From Apostichopus parvimensis (taxonomy: Eukaryota; Echinodermata; Holothuroidea; Aspidochirotida; Stichopodidae): a stretch of DNA of 64,000 bases. Positions 19,701-57,962 of the stretch are shown here, one piece after another. The notes beneath the pieces are model-generated. The model was not told the DNA's origin, ran no database searches, and saw only the letters and a list, made by a program, of their open reading frames with translations. The stretch spans positions 35,145 to 99,144 of the forward strand of contig KN883060.1 in the NCBI GenBank assembly GCA_000934455.1, in the 5' to 3' direction. The position numbers and the translations under genes are program-made. The number at the start of each line of letters is the position of its first letter. The first letter of the stretch is position 1.

Positions 19701-22700
19701 ACATTTTGGCGTTAAGATGGGATGGTAAACTTCAAACAGCCACAATCAGGGACATGTCTTTCCTCAAAAGAAAAGAAAAGAAAAACCTGACATTTTACTA
19801 ATAGCTTGGCTGTACCTTAGAAGTGGTCAAATTATCCAAGCCAAGGGCCTTATTTTACTTGTTATTAATAGACAATATTACTCATTCCTTTGATGGGGGT
19901 TTATAGGTACATATTTTTAATGTAAGCAGCACAGCATGTTTCTTTCTAAAGGAGGTCTAACAAACCGAGTGTGATTTATGAATGAACTCTTGATAAATCA
20001 AAACTCTGAATATCCTCATCAATCTTTATTTCTCTATTAATCAGCAACTACCAAAATATGAACATTGCCTTCAATGTCTTTCTTAGCAATAACAGAAACA
20101 ATCCTTATTTACTTTTGGAAATAATATATCCCAAAATGCATGCCATTTCCCAAAGTTACCATCATATGATTTCCCCCCAAAAAGTAATATTTTACAAATT
20201 TCAACTATAATACTCATCGGGGTACATAATTGTGTGTTTGTGTTAATCCACTGTGATACATGGACGTAAACAGTTGTAGAAGTAGAAGGGAACCTCTCAC
20301 TGTAGTCATTCCATTGAACTTTCATCTCATCTACATTATTTGCATATTATAATTCTATTCTTCATTTTTTATAGCAAATTTTTCGGTATTGAGATCTTTC
20401 AGTTCCACACATCCACATTGAAAACTCCATAGTTGCCTCTAAACACTTACAGGTAACGATTTAACGCACCTGGGTATTCCACACGTTTAACATATTCCAC
20501 CGACGTAAAGATTTTACCCTAGATTGCAAAACTAAAGATGAAACGTCTCTCGGAGTGTACTGTTACACTGAAGTTGAACTGTTGATTAGCAACTTAGATT
20601 AATAGCAGTCACTAAAACATAGCTCACATTTTTTAAATTATGTTTTTTATTTTCCATCTTCTTAGTTTTTTGGTTATTTTCTTAAAGGTTTTCCATTTTA
20701 TATTTCTTTAGATTGGGCACATCTTGGCTGATATTACTGTTTACTTTCTTTTTAGTTTTTGCATATATTGTTTTGGAATTTTTTAGCCAAAACTTTGCTA
20801 ATATTTGTAATCCTTTCACTCTTAAACATAAATAATTGTCCACCATTTTCTGATATCCACAATTACCAACAAATAAAAGGTCTGCAATCTGTTTTTTTAA
20901 TTTGGAATCATTTTTTTTCCTAAAACATCTAATCCATTAATGTTACAATATGATATCCTTATTATACAATGAATGAAGTCAGGTATTTGAATATTAAAAA
21001 GAAAATTATTCCTCATGTAACAAGGGAGGGATTATTTTTTTCTTTTAACCATTATTTAATAACTCAACCAGTATCATTCCACAAAAAAAAAAAATATGCT
21101 AATTAGGAAGAAAATAGCCAGAGAAATGAGTAATGATTGGCAGCTTTTCTGAGAATAATGAATATTCATGATTCTGTTGGGATAATTGAGTAATTACCAG
21201 GAGAAATGAGTGAAATGCGGGCAGTTTCTCTTTTTTTTTGGAAGATGAATTTTAATAATTGTGTTTGGGACTTTTTAAGAAGGACACAAGTACCATGAGG
21301 AACAGGGTGATGGACGGTGGTACTTTCAGCTCGTAGAGCAAATTTGGGCAAAATTGAATCATAATTTGACATAAACCTAAAATTATGATATGACAGAGTA
21401 TTGGGAGCTAAACACTTGTCATGTACAATGAGCAGCGTTGCTGATTCCCATTTCAGAGATTTTCCTGACGATCTCTAGAAACGCAATAATAAATGTTAAA
21501 ATATGGAGTACCTGTTAATCCCATTGACCAGCAATTCCACAATAAATACTAACTTTTTCAACTTAATGAACAGAATCAGTATATGCTAACAGTATCATTA
21601 CATGCTAACAGTATCAATGTAATTGCTTGATGATAATTGATTCAGTGATAATTAACAGCAATACCAAAGCAGAAAGTAAATGTTGGAGTGTTTCAAAAAA
21701 CTTCTCAAACATCCAATAGGGATTATTTTTCTTAATATTTCAATGATAACAGTACCAAAATCTAAATGTTTCAATGCTTTCTACTCTTCACTATAACTTC
21801 CATAATGTTTCAAAATCATTTTCAAACATACATTCAGCATCTTTAAAATTGATGACTTTACCATTAAACTTTAAATACAGACCAACTGTTTTCATGTTTA
21901 TACAAGGAGGTATCAATACAATGATACAATGCTAAAGGGATCTATCTTAATAATGAAATGACAATTACCAGTAAATACCACAGCGATACATATTAACGTT
22001 CGAAAATTTCGGAACGCTGTTAACACACGCTAAACGTCTCTTTGTGAATGAATCCATATCAAGACACAGTAACATTTACTCCCATCATAACATGACCTAC
22101 TTCTGATGTTTCCTATCAATTTAACCAAAATGAACAACACACCATCTACAATACCCCACAGAATGCTCAATATCCATTTTGCTGCATCTAAAGAATACAC
22201 CATATTTACAAAATACTGTTTTATTAATTAACATGGAAACAATCCGGACAGTACAAAGCTCCCTGTTGATAACAATGACCCGAAAGATAGTTTTATGATT
22301 TCAAATAGGCTACCAGATTGGGGCCTAACAGTTGAAGCAATCTAGTGGTTCTACTTCCTTTTATATTATTATAAATATTGGTACAAAAAGAATTCACTCT
22401 CATATAATCTAGAAATCTGTGACAAACCAACACAAAGACATACTGGTGTGTTAACCACTGTTCTATGGAAGATTGCTTATGAACTGCAGTACTGGAAAAT
22501 CAGACCTAAGTCTGTATTGATGGATGGCAAACCTTACTGCATTACTGGTTCTGTACTACTGTGGCAGAAAGGCCATCTATATTAATATGCGTCAGACCAC
22601 CTGCGTTACTGCAACTGGCAGTTCACCTGAAGAACTGTGGCAGACAGACTAACAGACTATAGCCTGTTAGACCACTTGAATTACTCTAACTGGCAGACCA

Positions 22701-24392
22701 CATATAGTAATCTGATTTGGGGGGGGGGGAATTATTGTACCAGAACTTGCAGATCTTTTATAGTTAGCATGGCTTGACCTTGCTTTTGCTATGTTTAAAT
22801 TTCATTTTACAGTCGTACAAGTGAGTAATTTACGAGCAGGACCGATGTATGTACTAGATGGATGCACAGTGCATTCTTATTCGACACTCTTGCTTTACGA
22901 TCTCAATAGCTTTCCTCTTCCTTCTTGTTGGCAGTGATAGAAGCATAGTCATTTTCACTCTTACACCTTTTAAGTTGATTATGTCATATGGAAGACAAGC
23001 TAACTATACTAATGTTTTAAAGATATAAAACATCACACATCAACTCACGTTAGGATAAACTTAACCAAAAAAACCCCTCAATTTTTAAAAATATATAACA
23101 TCCCATCACTATTGTAGTTATAATTTCCTAAGGTTAACTTTCACCACATAGAGAATGATGAACCATACAACAATCATTAAAAAAAACAAAAAAACATTCA
23201 AATAAAAACAAGGTTTTATATTTGTTTTGCATATGTCAAAACAACAAAAGCTACCAGAATTTTCTTGATTTCATTCCCCTGATTGCAAGTCTGATCAAGG
23301 AAGGATGAGAAACAATCCCATATAAATTAAATAAATAAATCACTACTTTAATAAATATTATTGATATGTAACATGAAAGAGAGTAAACAATGCCAGAGGT
23401 GGTGAATCACAACCTTTTTAAGACTGGAACGGAAATAATTTATTCCAATCACAAAAAAGTGATTGGTTGGCTATCGCTGAATCGACAAATGATTGGTTGA
23501 AATCACCAAGTCCTCACTTCCAATATGCTAATTGATATGCTAACTGATCACCTAATCGATTTCTGATCAATAAACCGATTATGTATGCTATTTGAGGAAA
23601 TGGTTATTGGTTCTTATTACGTGCTCACTGATCAACTTATCAAATAAATCTATTTGGTTTGCCTATTGGTTCACTGATTTTTATGACAAAGTCAAAAACT
23701 CATCAATATCCCAGTTTGATAAATGTGCTGAAAAATATTAATCAATAATAAATTAATAGGACTGAATATGTTTACTTGCTGGAAAACACAGACTGATGAA
23801 TTCTTCAAAGCAATAGATTTAGTACCCTTCCTTTTATCAATCAATCGGTAAAACTGATTACATGTACTGGCTGATATGTTTACCACCCTAGCAACAACTC
23901 ATCAACAAAAGCATGTTGGATGTGCTTAATGATTATAATTATTATCAATTCAAACAGCCTAGTTTCATACATCTGCTTTTAACAAACATTTGTTTTATAT
24001 CAAATCAGCAATTGATTGGTATATATCTCTTGAAACTTTCAAAAGGATCACCATAGCAACCAGCCAGATTCTGACAGAAATGACTTGCAGATGGAATTGT
24101 TTTGCAAAGTAAGCCTTCTTTGGCCATGTCTTGAATAAACCATATCAACATTTCTAATAGGTATAATCTTGACCATCAAGAAACAGTTTTTTCAAGGAAT
24201 AAGTTGCTCTCGTCCGACATCAGGAAAGGCTTGCTATCACTAATTGAATTTTTAGCAATGGCCTATAACCACCACCGATCAACTCTCCATTCATGTTTAA
24301 TATCGTTTGTGCTTGGTTGTTTTAAGTGCATAGCCATCAGTTTGATAAATAACAATACTTAGAATAACTAATATTAAATAGTATGATTTAAT

Positions 24393-48224
<23,832 letters not shown>

Positions 48225-48460
48225 ATTGACGTTTTAAGTCCTACACTTCTCCACCGAGAAACCATCAAAAGCCTTTAACTTTCATTCAACTAGAATCAGT
48301 CTCGTAGTAAAGTAATTATTCCATACCGGTTTCACTTCACGGATCCATACAAAGGAAATACACCCATAGTAGACGATCATGTGGCCGGATATCCGCAATG
48401 TGATTGGTTCATATATGAAGCTCGCTGAGCCATTGACATGACTATTCATTTTTAAACGTC
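48225..48460 (-). promoter_or_regulatory. DOT1L upstream region, candidate promoter
   Basis: Immediately upstream of the start codon on the minus strand. A CCAAT box (GAACCAATC on the minus strand, 48402-48410) lies about 180 bp from the ATG. No TATA box is placed with confidence. The transcription start is not visible from sequence alone. Confidence 0.35.
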
Positions 48461-49821
48461 ACTATAGTCTGCATGAAATATGAATATGCATATCCAATTT
48501 CTGATTCGGTGAATGGCAAATTACAGGAAATCCCCTTTGTTACCGCGAGCCTACGCTTTGGCCATGGCCCAAAACAACACATGAGTCATCTGAGGGGGTT
48601 TCCATAAAAAATGGGGGAAACCACTGGAGACGTTAATTTGTTGTAGTATTTATCTAAGACATAAAGCAACATTTAAAATCCCAAATTCATTCCGGGGGAG
48701 AGAATAATGTCATTTAATTAAGTCAAAGTGAAGTGATAGGATAAGTTGTTGCTAGCGTAGGTGTGCGTAAGTAATGACGTAGATTTGTGAATTTCCAAAT
48801 ACCAGAGTTGAATATAGAAGCTTAATAGGCAAGATTCTCCATTCAAAAGCTTTGGAGATAATATCTTTTATTGTCATATGTAATTTGCCAGTGAGTGAGA
48901 GAAAACTGCGGGGGAGGCATCTTTGCATTCATTATATTTACTGTTAGATCGGAAGTAGGCACCCCACATAATACAGTTACGCCCCACGTGGGATTTTATA
49001 TAAGTATATCAAACGTTTTTAAATAAAGTACAAATGAAAGCGATTCGCGATGTCGTAGCAAATTCCTGATAACGATTTAAGTTGTCTTGAGGAACCCAAA
49101 ACTCTAACTGCTGGAAATCAATCTTACACGCGATTTCGGAGAACTATGACGTTTCGGATTACACAAATGACCGACTGCTAATTCAGATTTTGACAATATG
49201 TTTTTATAACTTGCGTAGTGGGTACATAGTGCAGAAGCCATAGTCGTTATTATGTCACACTCTTTATGTTTTTATTAGACCGTGGAAGAATGGTGAGCTA
49301 CTTGTAATTTTTAATTTAATAGATAAATGAAAATTAGATATTTCCATTAATTTTTAAATGACTGAAATTACAAAGATATATTTGTTTGAGGATAGTGCCA
49401 AACCTGTGCTGCCTTTGCATGTTACAGTACATATTAGTATTTTTTTTTTTTTTTTGTAGTCTTGTTTTGTAAACTTGGTTTCTTCGAGTTATGTTTATTA
49501 AGTTCTTCCTTTGATTTGTGTAGTGTGCCGTGGTTCTATTTGCAGAATGTAGTAGGCTAGGCCTAAGTATACGAATTTGAAAGTCAATTTCTGTACCACA
49601 GTGTTTCAGTTAAAGAATTATATTTACGTTGGGTTCAGATGCAAGTAATTTGAATCATATTTTGATAACCAAGCTAATTTATACTTGTCATTGTCCACAA
49701 CATTGTTACGTAACATACCCTAGGCATCCTCATGTAGAAGGAACCTTGTGTTTTTTAGTGTTAGCTGCAAATAGGCCTATAAACCCAACTTTCATATGTC
49801 GACTCAAACAGGTTTACTATA

Positions 49822-49884
49822 AAATGTGTAAAAGTAAGTTGGCCTGACGTTTCGATCCTAGCAGGATCTTCTTCAGAGACTGAA
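49822..49884 (-). mobile_element. 63-bp hammerhead-like mobile element with 12-bp target duplication
   Basis: Flanked by identical AGGTTTACTATA at 49810-49821 and 49885-49896. On the minus strand it reads stem I GTCT, core CTGAAGA, A, stem II GATCC-TGCTA-GGATC, GAAA, C and G in place of helix III, TC, stem I partner AGGC, then CAACTTACTTTTACACA. That is the order of a type I hammerhead ribozyme with a minimal helix III, as known in Penelope-like retroelements. Activity is not shown. The 12-bp duplication indicates it inserted as a unit. Confidence 0.7.
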
Positions 49885-50985
49885 AGGTTTACTATAGAGT
49901 TAGGTTTCTGGCGTTACCACTACAAATTTTATTCAATTGTCAGTTGCTCTCATGTGTAGTAAATATTCATTTAAGTTTCATCCAATTTTCCACAAATTCG
50001 CTCGCAGAGTAATATCCATATGAAATGTTCTTGTTTGTTAATGAATTATATATCGCCAAGAAAATGCTCATTATTAATTTGCTAATGGATATGCATTGTT
50101 CTTCGGATAAATCAGTTATTCCTAACTGCATTATAGCTGAAGCAGCTTCCTGAGATGAACGAAATTACTAACTTTTTACCATTTATTAGTCTGATATAAA
50201 AATGATTATCACAGATCCGACAGGCGCAGGCATAAGTATAGGGCAAGCCTACACTGGCCGGCGCGGATGCAGGGTTGTCGTTGGGGAATGGGGGGTTGTG
50301 TTCCGTAAATGGAGTAATTAGTGATGTAAGGGTACAGGTGTTGAACCACCCTCTTTAAGAGATTTTGGTACGACTCAAGGGCGCTTATACACAAAATGGT
50401 GCCATGGGACGCTTGAAGTTATTTTATAGTCAAGACGTTTACACTGCTTCGGTTAGTCTATGCACTGATTACACTTGTAAACCGGATCGGGAAATTATGT
50501 AACATCTGGATGTAAGACAAATCTGCTGGTGATAGATGGTTGTGCTCGTTTGCTCTTTGAGTCGCTCATTTTGTGCTCGCCGTGCTCATCGCATCCACCG
50601 CATCGTGCGTTTTCCTCGGCATTTACTGTTTCTGCTTCACTGATGCGACTGTCCGTTCTAGCAACATGTTTAACTTGGGCCTGTCCTGCAGGCAAGCAGC
50701 ACCACCAATCCCCAATAGTTCGGTATGACCAACTTTGAAGTCTTTATATCTAAAGTTCGGTCAATGTGAATAGCCTATTGCGTAACAACTTTTGTACCGA
50801 TTAGGCTACTTACGCGTTCTGCAAATCTATTCGTTCAGATTTTAAAGTTAATGAAATATATTGTGGTTGCTTTACAAAATATACTTATACACGTATACTG
50901 TTATATTTATATAAATAGGCTACCTAGGCCTATATATACTTTAACAAGTATACTTTTATAAATACTATATTTTACTCTTACAAGC

Positions 50986-51800
50986 TAAAACGACGGCTTC
51001 CGAAACAGCTCACGAAAAACAGACGGCCCCGAAAAACGGGTGCCTGCGGCTCCCAGAGGGGCATTCCCAACATAACGATGACATCATATCATCTAGTCGC
51101 GTTACAACTCGTTTTGCTTCAATCTCTTTCATCTTGAAGGACCTTGGCTCCGATGCATTGTATCTTCTAGATACATCTAACACTCCCGATAAGCGATTTT
51201 GTTTAGCGCCGCTTAACCGTTACGTAAGTTGTTTGGGACAGTTCAGTAGAAAAGTATACATTCTGGATATTAATTAGTGCATTGACAGGGCTTGAAACTA
51301 TTGCTGGTTTGGTCCTACCACTTCTGTATCAAACAGAGGCGCTAGGATCCTAGCGGGTACGTGTATACATTCCCTTCGGCAGTTTGTGTACCTTGTAATG
51401 TGGAACTAATGTACTGAATATCCAAAACTGAAAAAAAGGTTGTGGGATTCGATAAGACTCCCAAACAGATCAAAAGCAAAGCTACCGAAACGGTCCCGAA
51501 AAATCATCAACTATATTATAAATATATACTACGATTTCAATTATATATATACATATATATGTTTATGCAGTACTTATAATTAAAGATATATAACAACATC
51601 GATGACGACCTCGTGTGAGAAACGTGTGCGCGCTTTAAAAAAAATAAACCGTGGGCTCCCGAAGAACCCCGAAAAACGGGAGCTCCCGAAACGGCTCAGA
51701 GTTGGCCCCGAAAAACGGGGCTCTCGAAATGGCGCCCCGAATTGGCCCCCCAAAAAGGGGGCGCCATTTCTGGAGCCCCGAGTTGGCCCCGTTTGGAATC
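50986..51800. repeat. GC-rich hairpin repeat cluster (CCCGAAAAACGGG)
   Basis: Three sites share CCGAAAC and CCCCGAAAAACGGG blocks: 50986-51065, 51445-51510 and 51648-51800. The last holds several nested palindromes: GGCCCCGAAAAACGGGG, and GAAATGGCGCCCC pairing with GGGGGCGCCATTTC. They stand out sharply in AT-rich DNA. No family recognised. Confidence 0.7.
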
Positions 51801-54800
51801 CCGGGGGGGGGGGGTGTGTGTGAAGTAGCACGATATATACTATGTAAGAGAAAAAGCAAGTCAAAAAGATAACGACAAATACAAAAACAATTCAAGTGCA
51901 AAACCATTATTTTTTTTTTTTATTTCTTCAATAATTTCTCTGTTGAAAGGAAGCGTCCGGAAGTGAATTTCTTCCAACAAGTTATAAAAGTGAAATATCT
52001 TCCAAATCGCTGTCAGTTTAGCTGAGTAAAAGCGATCTTAACTTCACACTATTGCCGCATGCAATGACTGTACAGTTTAATAATAAATTCACTTCCTACC
52101 CTCACCGCCGCCACCCTCTCCCCCACCCCCCACCCCTTGTCCTATGCAGATCTCACCATGTACCGCGAACATATATACTAACCGCATGCTGTTTCTCTTA
52201 AAACAAAGTTAAGGTACAGGGATTAACATACTTAAATGAATACTGAAGTCACAAGCAAAAAAAAAATAATAATATTAATAATAAAAAAGAAGACAACCCC
52301 TCCAGAGCAGAAAGCACAATTTAGGAAGAAAACAGTAAAAAAAAAAAAAAAATACTAACACATTGAAGAAAAATGCAGGAGATATGGGACGATTTTTTCG
52401 TAAGACATTTACCATAAAATTAGTGCATCTGGCAATTTTTTGACAAGACAATACAATTGAGATGATAGGTACATAAGATGTCACATGACTGAATATAATA
52501 TTCCAGAATGAAGTAGGCAGGGCAGCCATTGGTTGAGAATAATATCGTCACTTTTTTTTTTATTTCTCACCCTTCTCAACTAGCAGTAACATGAATCAGC
52601 TCATATTTAGCACTTATAGTTGAAAATTTCAGTCTACAGAAAGAGGGGGGGGGGGGGCACTGGTAAATTGACTAGGATCCATCAGTGAACTGAGTGAAGA
52701 TATGGTAATACAACAGTGATACTGACTATCACTCTGTGTGTCGGAAACAACCCGGTTATGCGGGTTTGGTGGTCACATGATGATATTTTGCATGACGTTA
52801 ACAGCAAGGCTCAGTCGAGCACGTTAAAAAAAAGGGAAGGATTTGTCCGGATTAGTAATCGTAGTGGACAAGAAACCAAAACCCCACACAAATAACAAAC
52901 CAAAATACAAAGAAATGGCTTACTGCAAATTTGATTGCATGTGGACCAACCCATTGGTGCAGTATGGACTGATAGATGATGATGGTGAATATTGATAATC
53001 AGCATCTTGATAAATATCACTGAGCAGTGACAATGAGCAGTCAATTAGTACTAATGTAAACCTAAAAAAAATAAAAAAAACATACACCAGACTGCTACCA
53101 TCAAATGTTCAAAATGAATTTCCAAGTTGTCTTGATGCCACTACAAGCTTTCCCATCACTGTCATCCACTGTACTATAGCTGGGTGAGTGCCAACTCCTT
53201 CCTCTCCAAGGCAAACCCATTCCCTCTCCAAAGCATCTTCTGCCCATGAACCACACTAGCAGTATGTCACAGCCAAAGTGTCTTCTTATCACAGAATTGT
53301 AAAGGTTGTGGCATGATGTTAGCCAGATCCTCCTCAGAGGTAGATATAGCCAGCCTGCCAGCCAGCCAGCCAGTTGTCTCTAAGTCTAGACATTTCATCT
53401 GTCCTGTCCTTCTCTTCAGCCATCACAATCATACTAAAAATATACTCAGGATTCTCCTCCATGTTAAAGGCAACTTGTTAAAGTAGAGTGATTACTACCG
53501 ACATATCCCGGTTGTTTTCTGACGACATGCTTTCGTCATCCTCGAGATCCCTCTCGAGAACAAATTGTCCAAACCGTATTAAAAGCTTGCATTTTTCTTA
53601 CCCTTACGCTTCATTATTACTTTGTGTTTTGTTACCTCATCTCAAATGAAAAGAGAATAAAAAAAAGTTTCCAAAGTAATGCAGAAAATAACACTCACAA
53701 AGCCTACACATAGCGAAACTCCTGAATTTTATAATCTTGACATGGTTAAGGTTATAAGACTGAACAAGAGGAGGCGGAGGAACCCCCCCCCCCCAAAAAA
53801 AATATTAAATTTTACATTCCACATTCCATTCCACTTGCATAAACCTTAAATCACAATGTACTGATATGACACCCCATGATATACACGATTTAATTAGCAC
53901 ATCACAGTGACCGTTTTTTTGACCAGAAGTCCAAGATGGATATTTTCTTTGGAAGCAGTATTTTTGCATCTGTTGGTCAAGTTAAAATCTACAATTCAAT
54001 TCAAAAACTAGATTGTGACTGACTAAACTAAGACAAACCATCCCAGCTTTTCTTCACCTCACAACCATTAATTAGAACAGAATTAATGAATACTTCTTGT
54101 TCTAAAGAGTCCATCCTAATAATAGCCTACTAATCAGTCAAAACACCTAATCTGAAACTCTTTCGGCAAAACTTCGATGCTGCCGTCACCAATTGGGAAA
54201 TAAAGGTGAGACGGACTAGTAAAAGCCTACTGACGTATACTGGTATGGGACAACGACATCCAATCTCGTTGTTCATCCACCAAAACACAAATGCAGAAAA
54301 TCTACTTTAATTTCCAGTTGCAAAAAGCCAAATGATGTTCTTTTGACCAGACCAACACATACAAGACTTCTACTGACCATTGTCGGGTACTCCAGTCGAA
54401 ATTTCTTTCTTGACAAAGAGCCTCAAAATTTAACTTTCAAATTAAACTGTACCACCCCAAAAAGAGCAGGCGATCCATCTCGTACTTAAATAACGCAACA
54501 TAAACCTTTGGTAATCTATCTTGACACATGACACTTTCTTTAAGTCTCTCTGGAGAGCCAGAGAATGCACCGAAACCTACACAAATTCCGCTCATTTTTA
54601 ACCCAATTTTTCGAAGCAACACGCGAAGACGAAAACCACTCTTTGAAGGGACCCCTTCTCTTTATCATTAAGTATCTCTTTCTTCAACAAGAGGGACACC
54701 TTTTTGCAGTCAGTATTCTCTTTTCATCTTGTTTTGTTCAGCAAGCATACCCCCCCCCCCTCCCCTCCCGTCATTATGAACCTAATAAAGTATATATAGA

Positions 54801-57800
54801 AAAAATGGGAAACAAAACATGTAATCAAGTTCAAAGCATAAAACCAAGCATATGCATAGATACAAAGTTTTGGATTCCCATTATGTTATAACAACCTAAA
54901 CTATGGATTCTTTGAAGGCTAAACACCATCACTTGAAGATACACATGTATGCATCGAACTCTGCAACAACAACAACAAAGAAAATGGTTAATAATGCTGA
55001 ATACATAGTTCTAAGTTTCCAGAGCTACATTCTCGTGAGCACCCACCGAACTCTCCGTGCGGTATTTAGTTTTTGCCAAAGCAGGAAACATAAACTAGAG
55101 ACAAAAGGACAAGAGTACCGATTAAATAAATACCACAACTAGTTTCCGATCAGAACACTCAGATATTCTGAATCAACGTGTATATAATTTTAGGCTAGTT
55201 TGCGAAAACTCTTGTTTTACATGAAACACAAACGTAAAAAAAACAAAAAAAAACAACAACAAAAAAACACTGCGACCAAATACGTTGTAGAGTCTATTCT
55301 CTGTACAAAGAAACGAACGGCTGATGTGACAAGTCTAACAAAGGGAGCAACTAACGAACGCAACAGGGTGTGTTGCCAAACATCAAAAGACACTGTGTTA
55401 GTATTGACTTTGTTTTCAAAGGCACAGAATATACCACATACTTTTCATTAACATCTGACAGATAACCTCTAAAAAAAAAGAAAATAGGACAGTCACAGAA
55501 ATAAACACACATTCTACTGTTCTTGTCCTTATAAATATCCATTTCTGATTCTTTCAAGGAAAAATGTATATATATTTTATTCATCTCTTTTTGCTGTACC
55601 TAAAATTTAAGAAATATTATCAGCTAAGCAGTTCTAAATTAAGTGACTTTCACAACAGAAAATTTCAAGATGCTACAAATAAAGTTGCTTTCAGCAGTTT
55701 GTATAATATTATCTGTTCCCATTAGTCTACACACTGCATGATCCAATGATCTAACAATTTCCGATCAAAAAAGTGTTTGACAGAGAGACAGTTGGAAGTT
55801 CTGGTTGAGGGACAGCAGATGAAGAACCAGAGTTGGCTCAAAATTGTTCCCATGGAATCCAATTGCCAAAAAAAAAAAAAAAAATATTGGAAAAGAGTCA
55901 CATCAAATAGACCAAAAAAAAAGTCATTCACAATTTCGACAAATATAAAGAATGGGTAAGAAAAATGTAAAACACCAATTTTGCTGACAAACACAAATTT
56001 ACCATTGCATGTGAAAATAAAGGGAACATTCTTTCAGAGAGAGAATTATTCCCTGTACCAAATGATTCAACTAACCATTCTTACATAAATTTTTTGGATC
56101 TTTCACAAGTCATCATCTTGGGACAGACTGTTAAACCTTAGATATACTCATTGGTCTGATAGGCCTCTCAGTGCCATTTATTCAGATAAGTTCATGAATT
56201 TTATTATACGCAATAGCATTTAGTTTTGTTCGTGCTTTGAAAAATGCATGATTTATGCAGGCAGTGAAATATACCTATTAAGGAGTTTTCAAGTATTAAG
56301 AAGGAAAATCCTTTACTAAAACATGCTTCATAAAATTGTGTTAGAGTTCGACTGCCAAGAAAGGAAAAAACCTTAAGGAATAAGCCGCAAGGGGGGCCTC
56401 AATCAACCGCGAAGAATAAAACCGCAGGGAAAAATCCAGTAATGTGGAAGTGATTAGGCTAGAGGGGAGTGCATAATTAATCTGTTGGGATTAGACTAGT
56501 GGATGTGCGTCACGTAATCGCCTATAGAGGTACACCTCTACATGTATTGTTTATAATCCAGCTGAATTATGCATTTACTTTCATAGTTGATGTAGATTGT
56601 GCAAATTAAGTAAACAACTCAAGTAAACATTATGGTGAAAAAACATCAAGTTAATCGGGAAGAAAATTATCGCCCACATTTCTCTGCGGATTTTTCCGGC
56701 AAAGTACCGCTTCACCCCTTTTCCTTGTACACGCACGTACCACCACATGCATCGTTGTACGTCACACTGATCCCCATGATTATAACAAAAGTAAAAACTT
56801 TTCTGAATGTATATAATATAATAAAACAGCGAGAAAAAGAATTAACCATCCAGTCATCTTCCAGAAAATACAGGTCACCAAAAATTTGAAATCGACCGCA
56901 ACAGTCGTAGAAATCGATCCAGATGATTTCTGCTACCAGTGAGAGCGATTTTCCGACGACATTTTTGCCACGTTACCGGCTAAAAATATTTCCCCGTTCT
57001 ATGACGCCATCTTAACTTGTTTTCCACCACTTTCGGATGAAACAAAAGAAAACTTGACAAGGGTGACAGAGAGCAGTTGCTCAACCATCACACTAAACCT
57101 TTCTTCATCTTGTAGGTAAGCAAAGAAAGACTTGAACAATTTCTTTAAAACAAAAAGGAAAAAAGACTAGTTTTGATAGATATTTGTAGACTCGATTTGT
57201 TATCAGCTGCAACAAGAGATCTGTCAGATCAGCCAAGCAGCAACAGCAGAAAAAACAAACCCCAAAAACAGACTTAACTCTTAATAATCAACAAACCCAA
57301 TAAGAGAGGAGGGAGGGAAGTTTCAGCAGATTTGTTAAAGACAAATAATTTGTCGAAACAGACCCGAGCCATAAACTGACCCCAAACTTGCTGATGAAAA
57401 ACTTGACTACTTATGACCTGAGTAAAATTTCTACCTTTTTTTTTTAAACATTTTTTTTTTTAACAATACTTTATTAGTGACTTTTCCTAATTCCTTGTTT
57501 TCTCATTTTTCTCTCTCATATAATTCTCCTGGTTTTGTAGAAATTGCCAACATTTTGACGCTCACACATTTGGCGACATTCTTTTTAAGATGAGATCTTT
57601 TGATGAAATATCTCAACTGATATGATAAGTGAAATATATATCTTACAAAAAAATGTTAAGTTTTTTATTTTCAACAACGTTGTTCATTAATTTGGTTGTT
57701 TGTATGGAAGCCACATGATGTATTTGAACAGCTACAGTCAAAATATCATGCAGAGCTTCTAACTAAAGCTAGATTGACATATTATTTCAAAGTATTTTTC

Positions 57801-57939
57801 AAAATTTCCCTGCAGAATGGTTTGCTAGCTAGCATTTGATAAATTTCCCAAATTCCAACAGTTTCAATAAAATACTACTACTGCAGTGATTCTCCATGCC
57901 CGACTTTTTTAACGGAACTTTGTGACAAAAATCTACAAG

Positions 57940-57962
57940 ATTTTATTTTATTTATTTTTTTT
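57940..57962 (-). terminator. Candidate GPBP1 polyadenylation signal
   Basis: On the minus strand AATAAATAAAATAAAA lies about 300 nt after the GPBP1 stop. It sits beside a long A/T tract, so it may be coincidental. Confidence 0.3.

Larger units (their letters stand above)
13046..24392. other. Intergenic region SLC44A1 / DOT1L
   Basis: From 13046 to about 14200 is the upstream flank of SLC44A1, unusually rich in TAGGCCTA-type words. From 14509 to 16431 lies a MITE cluster with an assembly gap. From 16450 to 24392 is AT-rich DNA without any exon I can recognise. Part of the right end is probably DOT1L 3' UTR on the minus strand; an AATAAA word occurs on that strand near 23440, but its use is unproven. 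Confidence 0.6.

Noticed and set aside
49294-49300. ATG directly followed by a GTGAGC donor, a possible first exon of a plus-strand gene divergent from DOT1L
   Set aside because: Only one codon, with no downstream exon that fits.
51580-51907. Four overlapping open frames with Gly/Pro/Arg repeats
   Set aside because: Both strands stay open because of the CCCGAAAAACGGG hairpin repeats; no coding asymmetry.
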